A stretch of DNA of 64,000 nucleotides from assembly GCA_903887775.1 (NCBI GenBank), contig CAISRB010000033.1, forward strand, positions 124,001-188,000, written 5' to 3'. Shown one piece after another: positions 17,550 through 26,052 of the stretch; the stretch's first letter is position 1; every line of letters starts with the position of its first letter. The stretch is from an uncultured Bacteroidales bacterium. Lineage in GTDB: Bacteria > Bacteroidota > Bacteroidia > Bacteroidales > FEN-979. Below the pieces are notes generated by a model. It was not told the DNA's origin, did not search any database, and saw nothing but the letters and a program-made list of their open reading frames with translations. Both the position numbers and the translations under genes were made by a program.

Positions 17550-20500
17550 TCAGGGAAGATCGGGTCGTATTTTTTTATACGGGATATCGGCCCCAACATA
17601 CTTGTTCCATTCATCAGGAGACATATTCCGTTTTACTTCTTTATTGAGTTTTTCTGCCATGCCGGAGCATTCAGTGGAGAAGATCCTTACTGTTTTATCT
17701 GCGCTGCAGGAAATGAGGTGTTTGCCATCGGGAGCATATGCAATATCGTACACCCATAGGTCGTGTTTTTCAATTGACACAGGTTTCCCTTCCCCTGACT
17801 GCCTGCTGCCCATCTTTATAGAACGGTCGTAACCCGAAGAAGCGAGGAATACTCCGTTCCGGCTGAAGGCCAGGGCCGTCACCCCTGAAGAATGCCGTCC
17901 GATCAGTTCCAGGGGATGTTCGTCAAAGTTAAGGGCATTCCAGATCCTTATAGAACCGCTTGAGAATCCTGCGGCCAGTGATTTGCCGTCTCCGCTGAAA
18001 GCGAGGGAAATAACAGGATCCCTCGATGAATAGATAGAAAGCGGGCCCTGATTCCTGTTTCCCGGGTCGATCCGGATTATGCTGCCATTGTTTCGGCCGG
18101 CGATAAGAATCCTGCCTCCGGGATCGAAAACCACTGCATTCACCACTAAATTAGATGAATCAACAACTGTCCTGATGAAATTTTCATTTTGACAGTTCCA
18201 GATGAGCACTTTCCCATCGGCACTGCAACTGGCAAATTGATTATTCGATGGGTTGCAGGCGAGATCAGAAATAACCGCAGAATGTGCCTGTATTATTTTT
18301 GGAGGGGAGTCCAGGCTTCCCGTTTTCCATATATAAAGTTTCCCGCTGAAGGTGCCTGCAATTACGTATCTGGAATCGGTGGTGATGATCACTGACCGGA
18401 AGCTCTCATGCATTGACCTGGGTACGTTCAGCTGGATGGGTGCAGCATTCCTGTCGACCGGCTTCCACTGGAAAAGATTACCGTCATCGCCGCATGAAAC
18501 CAGCATATTTCCGTCTTTCGTAAGTGCGAATGCACGGACGCCATCCTCATGGGCCCGAAGAATCACCTGATCTTCAGCGATCGCTGAGAGCGCTGAATAG
18601 ATGTCAGCATCGTTTTCCTTCCCGTTGTTTTCAAGGTTAAACTGATAAGCCTGTAAAGCAAGCAAAGCCGGCAGATCGTCTTTGACTGAACCGGCCAGCT
18701 GGCCGGCCTGTATTGCCATCGTCCTGGCTATCGAAAGCAGCCTGAGACGCTGGGTGTTCTTTTCCGATTCCGTCGCTCTCTCCCTTTCCTGATCTGCAAT
18801 TTGTTTCTGGGAGACTGCCACCTGCCTCTGCGTCTGCGCCTCATCTCTGGCTACTACCGCTTCCCGCCTTGAGACATCCGCTCTCCGCTCCTGATCGATG
18901 GCAACAGCTGTCTGTTCCTGCGCAATGATCTGCTGTTTGACCGCATACTGCCGCTGTTGTTCTGTAATAATCTTTTGTTGTTCGGCAATCTGCTGCTGCT
19001 GTTCGGAGATCTTCTTCTGCAATATAGCTTCCTTGCGCTGTTCTTCAGTTTTCTTTCGTTCAAAGATGGCAAGTTTTTCTTTTTCAAGCGCCTGTTTCCG
19101 GCTTGCCTCTGCACGGAAACGGAGGTTCAGCGATATGATCAGGAAAAGGATGGATACCACGGCTGCGAACCCAAGGATAATTGCGAAATTGCGGGCCTGC
19201 TTCAGACTGCGTTTTTGCAGTTTCTCCTTCTTCGATAATTCGAGCTCATTCTGTCTCATGCTGTAGTCAAGGAAAGTCATGGCCCTGTCGAAAGCCGGGT
19301 CGTATCGCATTGCCCAGGTCGCATTGGGTTTTGTTTGTTCTTTCCATTTAAGGGCCAGCTGAAGTTCGGGATTTACCCATAAACCGGATTGCCCCATCTG
19401 GTAAAGCTCTGCGGTTTTCGACAACCTTAAATAAAGTTCGGCAGACTGGCTTTCTTCTTCGACCCATTTTCTCAAACGGGTCCAGACCCGCATGATACTT
19501 TCATGAGAGATGTCAATGATGGAATCGGCATTCAGTGCAACGGAGGACGGGGGCATCAGGAAAGCCCGGCCGGGATCCCTGAAACTGTCGATAACATGGA
19601 GGATCTCTTCCTCTTTGGCATTGGCAAGTGTGCAGATCTCGCTGAGTTGTGTTGGCCTCCGGGTGCCCCGGCTCTCCTTGCTCACATCCGTGAGCGCCTT
19701 GAAAAGCTTCTCCGCGGAGTATTTGAACCTGGGTTCTTTCAATTCAGTGTAAATCTCTTCCAGGTGAACCGAAAGCGCTTCTTTCATCGTGCCGATCGCA
19801 GTGTAATGGTCGATCCCTATCGGTTGGCCACTTATGCGATTAAGGCTCCAGTAATCCCAGGTCCGCATCAATGCATGCTGCATAATAGGCAACTGGTCCG
19901 GATCGTCACCCACATCATCCAGAAGCCGGTCTACCAGTTCACCGCTTATCATGCTTTCCCGTTTTTGGACCGGGCCAGTAATGGCAAGACGGCATTCTTC
20001 ACGGTTCATACGGGGTACCAGGTAATATCCCCTGTTCATCTCTTCGCTGAGGCCTCTGAATTCAGTACAGTCATCCAGGAAGTCAGTACGCATCGAAAGC
20101 ACGATATACACTGGTATTTCCCTCTGGCGGATAACATGGAGTATCATCTCCACAAAGGCATTTGCTTCAGTGATTGTCTGGAAGCTCGTCCTGTTTTGTT
20201 TGAACCGGAACAACTCCTCAAACTGGTCGATTACGATGAGCCTGTATTTTTCCTGAGATGTCCCCAGCTCTTTGAGTATCTTTAACAGTGCATCAGGATC
20301 TGATCTTAATTCAACGGCAATCTTTTCGGCGCTTAATGTTTTTGTCGAAAGTGATTGGGCAAGATTACCTATCGGGTCATCGGCAGGCCGGAAGATACTT
20401 AACTCCCAGCTGGCGGCAAGCATTTTCGTTTTGTTCTTGATCAGTGTGGGAACCAGGCCGGCTTTAATAAGGGATGATTTGCCGCAGCCTGATGATCCGA

Positions 20501-20642
20501 CAATAGCAAGAAAGTGCGTGGCTGATAGTTTTTCAACGAGTTCCCTGACCTGCAGTTCACGGCCGAAAAACAATTCGTCTTCCTGGATCTCGTAGCTCCT
20601 GATCCCCGGGAATGGATTTAAATGAAATCTGGATGCTGCCAT
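17550..20642 (-). CDS. Membrane-anchored nSTAND1-type NTPase with coiled coil and WD40 propeller
   Basis: The 1030-residue protein begins with the nSTAND1 hallmark (NPFPGIRSYEIQEDELFFGR), Walker A GSSGCGKSS (49-57) and Walker B RLIVIDQFEELF (Asp139), followed by winged-helix-like segments to about 470. A membrane helix lies at about 484-505, then a long Gln/Glu/Lys-rich coiled coil (505-640, repeated EQQ/QQI units) and seven WD40 repeats (about 690-990). STAND proteins are ligand-gated switches: a sensor propeller holds the NTPase off until it is engaged. With one helix between NTPase and propeller the two halves may sit on opposite sides of the inner membrane, which would let a periplasmic signal act on a cytoplasmic ATPase (inference). 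No toxin, protease or nuclease effector domain is visible. It is the first gene of the operon. Confidence 0.85.
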   Translation of the reverse strand: MAASRFHLNPFPGIRSYEIQEDELFFGRELQVRELVEKLSATHFLAIVGSSGCGKSSLIKAGLVPTLIKNKTKMLAASWELSIFRPADDPIGNLAQSLSTKTLSAEKIAVELRSDPDALLKILKELGTSQEKYRLIVIDQFEELFRFKQNRTSFQTITEANAFVEMILHVIRQREIPVYIVLSMRTDFLDDCTEFRGLSEEMNRGYYLVPRMNREECRLAITGPVQKRESMISGELVDRLLDDVGDDPDQLPIMQHALMRTWDYWSLNRISGQPIGIDHYTAIGTMKEALSVHLEEIYTELKEPRFKYSAEKLFKALTDVSKESRGTRRPTQLSEICTLANAKEEEILHVIDSFRDPGRAFLMPPSSVALNADSIIDISHESIMRVWTRLRKWVEEESQSAELYLRLSKTAELYQMGQSGLWVNPELQLALKWKEQTKPNATWAMRYDPAFDRAMTFLDYSMRQNELELSKKEKLQKRSLKQARNFAIILGFAAVVSILFLIISLNLRFRAEASRKQALEKEKLAIFERKKTEEQRKEAILQKKISEQQQQIAEQQKIITEQQRQYAVKQQIIAQEQTAVAIDQERRADVSRREAVVARDEAQTQRQVAVSQKQIADQERERATESEKNTQRLRLLSIARTMAIQAGQLAGSVKDDLPALLALQAYQFNLENNGKENDADIYSALSAIAEDQVILRAHEDGVRAFALTKDGNMLVSCGDDGNLFQWKPVDRNAAPIQLNVPRSMHESFRSVIITTDSRYVIAGTFSGKLYIWKTGSLDSPPKIIQAHSAVISDLACNPSNNQFASCSADGKVLIWNCQNENFIRTVVDSSNLVVNAVVFDPGGRILIAGRNNGSIIRIDPGNRNQGPLSIYSSRDPVISLAFSGDGKSLAAGFSSGSIRIWNALNFDEHPLELIGRHSSGVTALAFSRNGVFLASSGYDRSIKMGSRQSGEGKPVSIEKHDLWVYDIAYAPDGKHLISCSADKTVRIFSTECSGMAEKLNKEVKRNMSPDEWNKYVGADIPYKKIRPDLP

Positions 20643-20664
20643 GAAATAACTTTATTTCTTTGAC

Positions 20665-20672
20665 CAAATATA
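20665..20672 (-). promoter_or_regulatory. -7 box (TATATTTG) of the STAND-TonB operon
   Basis: The minus strand reads TATATTTG, a full match to the Bacteroidota -7 consensus TAnnTTTG, 23 bp before the ATG at 20642. No clear TTG is present 19-21 bp upstream. It is the only good promoter match I noticed for the whole six-gene run to 6576. Confidence 0.6.
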
Positions 20673-20725
20673 GAAAAATATGAAATGAGAATGGTAATTT
20701 TTATAAAAAGCGATGTTTTTGGAAT

Positions 20726-20772
20726 ACCAGAAGAAATCTCTTTCGTCTCTGACGAAAGAGATTTCTTCTGGT
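20726..20772. repeat. Perfect 22-bp inverted repeat (hairpin, 3-nt loop)
   Basis: The arms 20726-20747 and 20751-20772 are perfectly complementary, separated only by TCT. The hairpin lies between tRNA-Pro and the promoter of the STAND operon. As a terminator for the tRNA it is over-long, and no U-tract follows directly on the minus strand. Alternatives are a palindromic repeat of the genome or a protein-binding site. Confidence 0.9.
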
Positions 20773-20887
20773 CAGGATCCGGTCAGGATAGTTTATGATT
20801 TCAGGGGTATAAAGGTGATAAAACAAAAAATCCAGGCTTCATAACACGGTAAATGTTAATCAGTCTGGATTTTCAGGCTTTATTTCG

Positions 20888-20961
20888 TCGGGGCGAGAAG
20901 ACTCGAACTTCCGACCCCTTGCACCCCATGCAAGTACGCTAGCCAACTGCGCCACGCCCCG
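20888..20961 (-). tRNA. tRNA-Pro (anticodon GGG)
   Basis: Read on the minus strand the 74-nt sequence folds as a full cloverleaf: acceptor CGGGGCG/CGCCCCG with C1-G72, D-arm GCGC-loop-GCGT, anticodon stem CTTGC/GCAAG with loop ATGGGGT (anticodon GGG), T-arm GGAAG-TTCGAGT-CTTCT, discriminator A. C1-G72 and discriminator A fit proline tRNA. The 3' CCA is not encoded (TCG follows on the plus strand complement), so CCA must be added by nucleotidyltransferase. Confidence 0.96.
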
Positions 20962-20979
20962 ATACCCGAATTGGGAGTG

Positions 20980-21009
20980 CAAAGATAGAAAAGATTATTG
21001 ATATTTCAA
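20980..21009 (-). promoter_or_regulatory. Promoter of tRNA-Pro (-33 TTG, -7 TATCTTTG)
   Basis: On the minus strand TTG (21009-21007) is followed after 19 bp by TATCTTTG (20987-20980), both elements and spacing fitting the Bacteroidota sigma factor consensus. Transcription would start about 15 nt before the mature tRNA. Confidence 0.8.
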
Positions 21010-21113
21010 GTCTAAATTTCAGCAGGCTAATTGCATCCGGCCGCATGAATGCCACCCCCGCAATTCACAGGACAATGTTCACAAGTCCCTGCCCGGAACT
21101 TCCTTATTTTCCA

Positions 21114-21121
21114 TAACTTTG
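21114..21121 (+). promoter_or_regulatory. -7 box (TAACTTTG) of trxB
   Basis: TAACTTTG matches TAnnTTTG and ends 23 bp before the ATG at 21145. Its position decides the start of trxB: the earlier in-frame ATG at 21049 lies upstream of any transcript from this promoter. Confidence 0.65.
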
Positions 21122-21144
21122 CCGAAAGAAAAATTACCGGAACT

Positions 21145-22080
21145 ATGAGTGAAACAATTGAAGCTGTAAGGTGCCTGATCATTGGTTCAGGACCTGCAGG
21201 ATATACGGCAGCCATTTATGCCGCAAGGGCCGATCTTAAACCGGTCATATACCAGGGAATGCAGCCGGGCGGACAGCTTACCATAACGACTGAGGTTGAG
21301 AATTTTCCCGGCTATCCGAAAGGAATTACAGGCCCCGAAATGATGGAAGAGTTCAGGCAGCAGGCCGAACGTTTCGGAACGGAAATCCGTTTCGGGGTCG
21401 TAACTTCAGTGGACCTTTCGAATCGTCCTTTTATTGTGACTGCGGATGACGGAAAAACGGTCAGGGCAGATACCCTTGTTATTGCCACCGGTGCATCGGC
21501 CAAATGGCTGGGTATTGAATCGGAAAAGAAATTCATGGGAATGGGCGTTTCGGGTTGTGCAACCTGTGACGGATTTTTTTATCGGGGGAAAGATGTCGCT
21601 ATCGTAGGAGGAGGGGACACAGCCGCCGAAGAAGCCACTTATCTTGCCAAACTCTGCAAGAAAGTTTACATGATCCACAGGCGCAACGAACTGCGTGCTT
21701 CGAAGGCCATGCAGCATAAGGTTTTGAACACTGCAAATATCGAGATGGTGTGGGACAGCATCCCCGAGGAAGTTCTTGGTGACGATAGCGGGGTTACCGG
21801 TGTCCGCGTACGGAATATGAAATCGGGTGAAAGTATGGATATCACCGTTCACGGCTTCTTTGTCGCCATCGGCCACAAACCAAATACCGAAATTTTCGAG
21901 GGGAAGCTTGAACTGGATGATATGCATTATATAAAGACCATCCCGGGTTCAACAAGAACCAGTGTTGAAGGGGTTTTTGCAGCAGGCGACGTGCAGGATC
22001 ATTATTATCGTCAGGCTGTCACTGCAGCAGGAACCGGATGCATGGCAGCGATTGAAGCAGAGAGATTTTTAACATCATAA
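21145..22080 (+). CDS. trxB: Thioredoxin-disulfide reductase
   Basis: The 311-residue flavoprotein reduces oxidised thioredoxin with NADPH in the cytoplasm. It has the FAD site IIGSGPAGYTAA (12-23), the redox-active disulfide CATC (138-141) in GCATCDGFF, the NADPH site VAIVGGGDTAAEEA (about 151) and the C-terminal FAD motif GVFAAGDVQDHYYRQ. Length is normal for bacterial low-molecular-weight TrxB. I chose ATG 21145 rather than 21049 because the frame upstream is out of homology and lies before the -7 box. It stands alone, with tRNA-Pro divergently upstream and purL 94 bp downstream. Confidence 0.96.
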   Translation: MSETIEAVRCLIIGSGPAGYTAAIYAARADLKPVIYQGMQPGGQLTITTEVENFPGYPKGITGPEMMEEFRQQAERFGTEIRFGVVTSVDLSNRPFIVTADDGKTVRADTLVIATGASAKWLGIESEKKFMGMGVSGCATCDGFFYRGKDVAIVGGGDTAAEEATYLAKLCKKVYMIHRRNELRASKAMQHKVLNTANIEMVWDSIPEEVLGDDSGVTGVRVRNMKSGESMDITVHGFFVAIGHKPNTEIFEGKLELDDMHYIKTIPGSTRTSVEGVFAAGDVQDHYYRQAVTAAGTGCMAAIEAERFLTS

Positions 22081-22174
22081 TGAATATCGAATATCGACTG
22101 TTGAATCTTGAATTACGAATAAATATATAATATTCATCACGCCTTCACCCTCATCACGCAATCACGAAAAATAC

Positions 22175-25100
22175 ATGCTGACTTTCTTCAGGAACATCGA
22201 TAAATATTTTGCAGTGGAGCACCAAAACCCACTGCCGGCAATGGATATTGAAAAACTAAACTGGCTGTTCGGCGATGCGGAATGTATCGCCGAACCTGCT
22301 TTACAGGGGACTTTCGTAGGGCCCAGGAAGGAAATGATAACACCCTGGAGTACCAATGCTGTTGAAATAACCCAGAACATGGGTATCAGCGGAATTATAA
22401 GGATTGAGGAGTTTACGCTGGTGAACACTTCACAAGCCCCCAACCCCCAATCCCCAATCCCCAGTCCCCAATCCCAATCCTCAATCCCCAATCCCCAGCC
22501 CCCAACCTCCAGCCCCGGCTTCGACCCCATGCTCCAACATATTTACCTCGGCCTGGATCAGCTTAGTTTTCACATCTTCCATGAGCCGGAACCCATCCTT
22601 TTCATTGATGATATAGCAGCATACAACCTTTCTGAAGGCCTTGCGCTTAGCGGTGAGGAAATTGAATATCTGAAGGGTTTAAGCAAAAAGATCGGCCGGA
22701 AACTTACCGACAGCGAAGTCTTTGGCTTTTCACAGGTCAACTCCGAACATTGCCGTCATAAGATCTTTAACGGTACATTTATCATCGATGGTAAAGAGAT
22801 GACTGAATCCCTCTTTGCCCTCATCAAAAAGACGTCTGGTAAAAATCCAAACTTTCTTGTTTCAGCGTACAAGGATAATGTTGCATTCATCAGTGGTCCG
22901 CTCATTGAACAGTTCGCCCCGGGCAATCCTCAACATGCCGATTTTTTTACAATCCGCGATATCAGCTCGGTGATTTCTCTGAAAGCCGAAACACATAATT
23001 TCCCTACAACGGTAGAACCTTTCAACGGCGCTGCCACCGGCAGCGGGGGGGAAATTCGTGACCGTATGGCCGGCGGAAAGGGAAGTATTCCCCTGGCAGG
23101 TACAGCGGTTTATATGACTTCATATCCAAGGCTGGACGGAGGGCGTGAATGGGAAAAAGCTTTTCCAGCCCGTAAATGGTTGTATAAAAATCCGGAAGAT
23201 CTGCTGATAAAAGCTTCCAACGGGGCAAGCGATTTCGGAAACAAATTCGGGCAAGCTCTCATATGCGGTTCAGTCCTGACTTTTGAACATGCCGAAAACA
23301 ACAAGGTCTTTGGTTATGATAAAGTGATCATGATGGCCGGCGGCATTGGGTTTGGAAAGAGCGAAGACAGCCTGAAGGAAATACCCGAAGGCGGAGAGGA
23401 TGTAATCATCCTGGGGGGTGATAACTACCGTATAGGCATGGGCGGGGGAGCCGTTTCATCGGTTGCCACAGGTGAATACGGAAACACGATCGAACTGAAT
23501 GCAGTTCAGCGTTCGAATCCCGAAATGCAGAAAAGGGTCTTCAATGCCATACGGGCCATGGTTGAAATGGAGAAAAACCCCATCGTTTCAATTCATGACC
23601 ACGGAGCCGGCGGGCATTTGAATTCGATATCCGAACTGGTCGAAGCCACGGGAGGTGAGATCCATATTGATGCTTTACCGCTTGGAGACCCTACACTTTC
23701 CGATAAGGAGATCATCGGCAATGAGTCCCAGGAAAGAATGGGGCTGCTGATAAGGGAAAAGGATATCAGTCTGCTCAGGGAAGTTGCAAAACGTGAACGG
23801 GCGCCATTGTATGTTGCCGGCAAAGCCACAGGCGACCACCAGCTTACGTTTACCGACCGCCGCAGCGGCATCAGCCCCATCGACCTGAATGTGGATGATT
23901 TCTTCGGACAACCGCCTAAGACTATCATGAAGGATATCACGGATTTCAATAAGTTCGCTCCTGTAATTCAGGATTCAGGATCAAACATCCTGCATCCTTC
24001 ATCAGGCACCCCGGCCGATGACCTTCAGGGCATTCTTACGAAAGTGCTGCAGCTCGAAGCCGTCGCCTGCAAGGACTGGCTCACCAACAAGGTTGACCGT
24101 GCTGTTTCAGGTAAAATTGCCATGCAGCAAACCTGCGGCCCCGTTCAGCTTCCGTTAAACAACACCGGAGTGGTAGCCCTTGATTACCAGGGCAAAAAAG
24201 GGATCGCAACATCTCTCGGACATGCTCCCGCTATTGCCCTGATCGACCCCGCCGCCGGCTCCAGGATCTCAATTGCCGAAGCCCTCACCAATATACTATG
24301 GGCTCCCCTGACCCACGGACTGAAAGGTGTCTCACTGAGCGCAAACTGGATGTGGCCCTGCAAAAATGCAGGCGAGGATGCCCGGCTTTACACTGCGGTG
24401 CAGGCGGTAAGCGAATTTGCCATCAGCCTCGGGATCAATATCCCTACCGGGAAAGACAGTCTTTCGATGACTCAGAAATACCCCGACGGCAAGGTGGTTT
24501 ATTCCCCCGGCACCGTCATCATTTCAGCCGTGGGCGAGGTCTCGGAGGTGCGGAAAGTGGTTAGCCCCCTGCTTTCAGATCAGAAGGGCACAGTCTTATT
24601 ATATATTAATTTATCTGCGGATGAATACTCCCTGGGCGGCAGCAGTTTTGCCCAGGTAATTAACCGTCTTGGCGACTCTGCCCCGGATATAAAGAACCCA
24701 CGGGCATTTGCTGCTTCCTTTGCCGTCATCCAGGAATGGATCAACAAGGGCAGGGTGCTTGCAGGGCATGATATTTCAGCCGGCGGACTCATCACTACTT
24801 TACTGGAAATGACGTTTGCCCATACCGGCCTGGGCCTTGATATCGACCTGGGAGGCATTGGCGAAACAGATCTGGTAAAGCTCCTGTTCTCTGAAAATCC
24901 GGGCCTGGTTTTACAGGTAAAGAAAAATGAAGCAGGGAATTTGATGTCGATAATGGAAACATCCTCAGGCCTGAAAGTTCACAACATTGGCCGCCCGGCG
25001 GATGAACGGAAATTACTCATCCGCCTTCATGAACAGTTTTATTCACTTGATATAGATCATTTCAGGGATACCTGGTTTAAAACCTCTTACCTCCTTGACC

Positions 25101-25996
25101 GAAAACAATGCGGTGAAAAACTGGCCCTTGAACGCTACACCAATTACAAGAACCAGCCGTTGAAATTCCGCTTCCCTGAAAAATTCCAGGGAAATGCTCA
25201 TCAGTACGGCATTGACCTTGAACGCCGCAAGCCCACCGGCGTGAAAACCGCCATAATCCGCGAGCAGGGAGTGAACCGTGACCGCGACATGGCTTGGGCT
25301 ATGTATATGGCCGGGATGGATGTCAGGGATATTCATATGACCGACCTGATTTCGGGAAGGGAGACGCTGGAAGATGTAAATATGATCGCCTTTGTGGGAG
25401 GTTTCAGCAATTCAGATGTACTTGGCTCGGCGAAAGGCTGGGCGGGTTCTTTCCTGTACAATGAAAAAGCCAGGAAAGCGCTCGGCAATTTCTTTGCCCG
25501 CAAAGACACCCTGAGCCTGGGTGTTTGCAACGGCTGCCAGCTGCTGGTCGAGCTTGGCCTGATCTACCCTGAACATCAGCTGCACCCAAAGATGTCGTGG
25601 AACGATTCCCATAAATACGAATGCGCGTTTATCAACCTCAGCGTACAGGAAAATCATTCGGTAATGCTTCATTCACTTGCCGGGACAAGGCTTGGAGTGT
25701 GGACTGCACACGGTGAAGGAAAGTTCAACTTCCCTCTCACCGAAGAAAATTACCATATCCCTGCCAAATTCAGCTATCACGGGTATCCTGCAAATCCTAA
25801 CGGTTCGCAATATGATGCAGCCTGCATTTCTTCGGATGATGGCCGCCACCTTGCTATCATGCCTCATATAGAAGATGCTGTTCTGCCATGGCAATGGGCT
25901 TATTATCCTGAAGACCGCAAGGCGGATGAGGTTGCCCCCTGGATCGAGGCCTTTGTGAATGCAACAAAATGGATAGAAAATAAAATGGACAGGTAG
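22175..25996 (+). CDS. purL: Phosphoribosylformylglycinamidine synthase, single-chain
   Basis: The 1273-residue enzyme makes FGAM from FGAR, ATP and glutamine, step four of purine synthesis. It starts with the PurS-like domain (REMITPWSTNAVEITQNMG type residues near 50-65), then the linker and two AIRS-like synthase halves (for example GAATGSGGEIRDRMAGG), and a C-terminal class I glutaminase with nucleophile Cys1118 (GVCNGCQLL) and a His-Glu pair in MPHIEDAV. Length matches the large eukaryote/E. coli-type PurL, so no separate PurQ or PurS is needed. Unusual: about 30 Pro/Ser/Gln-rich residues at 88-114 (APNPQSPIPSPQSQS) between the PurS-like domain and the linker are encoded by a heptamer repeat tract. 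The frame is intact, so the gene is probably functional. Confidence 0.96.
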   Translation: MLTFFRNIDKYFAVEHQNPLPAMDIEKLNWLFGDAECIAEPALQGTFVGPRKEMITPWSTNAVEITQNMGISGIIRIEEFTLVNTSQAPNPQSPIPSPQSQSSIPNPQPPTSSPGFDPMLQHIYLGLDQLSFHIFHEPEPILFIDDIAAYNLSEGLALSGEEIEYLKGLSKKIGRKLTDSEVFGFSQVNSEHCRHKIFNGTFIIDGKEMTESLFALIKKTSGKNPNFLVSAYKDNVAFISGPLIEQFAPGNPQHADFFTIRDISSVISLKAETHNFPTTVEPFNGAATGSGGEIRDRMAGGKGSIPLAGTAVYMTSYPRLDGGREWEKAFPARKWLYKNPEDLLIKASNGASDFGNKFGQALICGSVLTFEHAENNKVFGYDKVIMMAGGIGFGKSEDSLKEIPEGGEDVIILGGDNYRIGMGGGAVSSVATGEYGNTIELNAVQRSNPEMQKRVFNAIRAMVEMEKNPIVSIHDHGAGGHLNSISELVEATGGEIHIDALPLGDPTLSDKEIIGNESQERMGLLIREKDISLLREVAKRERAPLYVAGKATGDHQLTFTDRRSGISPIDLNVDDFFGQPPKTIMKDITDFNKFAPVIQDSGSNILHPSSGTPADDLQGILTKVLQLEAVACKDWLTNKVDRAVSGKIAMQQTCGPVQLPLNNTGVVALDYQGKKGIATSLGHAPAIALIDPAAGSRISIAEALTNILWAPLTHGLKGVSLSANWMWPCKNAGEDARLYTAVQAVSEFAISLGINIPTGKDSLSMTQKYPDGKVVYSPGTVIISAVGEVSEVRKVVSPLLSDQKGTVLLYINLSADEYSLGGSSFAQVINRLGDSAPDIKNPRAFAASFAVIQEWINKGRVLAGHDISAGGLITTLLEMTFAHTGLGLDIDLGGIGETDLVKLLFSENPGLVLQVKKNEAGNLMSIMETSSGLKVHNIGRPADERKLLIRLHEQFYSLDIDHFRDTWFKTSYLLDRKQCGEKLALERYTNYKNQPLKFRFPEKFQGNAHQYGIDLERRKPTGVKTAIIREQGVNRDRDMAWAMYMAGMDVRDIHMTDLISGRETLEDVNMIAFVGGFSNSDVLGSAKGWAGSFLYNEKARKALGNFFARKDTLSLGVCNGCQLLVELGLIYPEHQLHPKMSWNDSHKYECAFINLSVQENHSVMLHSLAGTRLGVWTAHGEGKFNFPLTEENYHIPAKFSYHGYPANPNGSQYDAACISSDDGRHLAIMPHIEDAVLPWQWAYYPEDRKADEVAPWIEAFVNATKWIENKMDR
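22437..22516. repeat. TCCCCAR heptamer repeat tract inside purL
   Basis: About eleven imperfect copies of TCCCCAA/TCCCCAG run through the coding sequence. The opposite strand has runs of GGGG separated by short spacers and could form a G-quadruplex. Seven is not a multiple of three, so each three copies add seven residues. Confidence 0.9.
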
Positions 25997-26052
25997 CTCG
26001 TCGCCCACTTTTTCCGGAAAAATATTCCTTAACTTTACACAAATGTTGGCAT

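Noticed and set aside
17550-20642. Anti-phage STAND defence protein
   Set aside because: No effector domain, no neighbouring defence genes, and the operon context is envelope transport and signalling. Kept open only as a weak alternative.
22162-22530. Minus-strand reading frame rich in Gly-Trp-Gly-Leu over purL
   Set aside because: It is the reverse reading of the TCCCCAR tract; purL on the plus strand has full homology.
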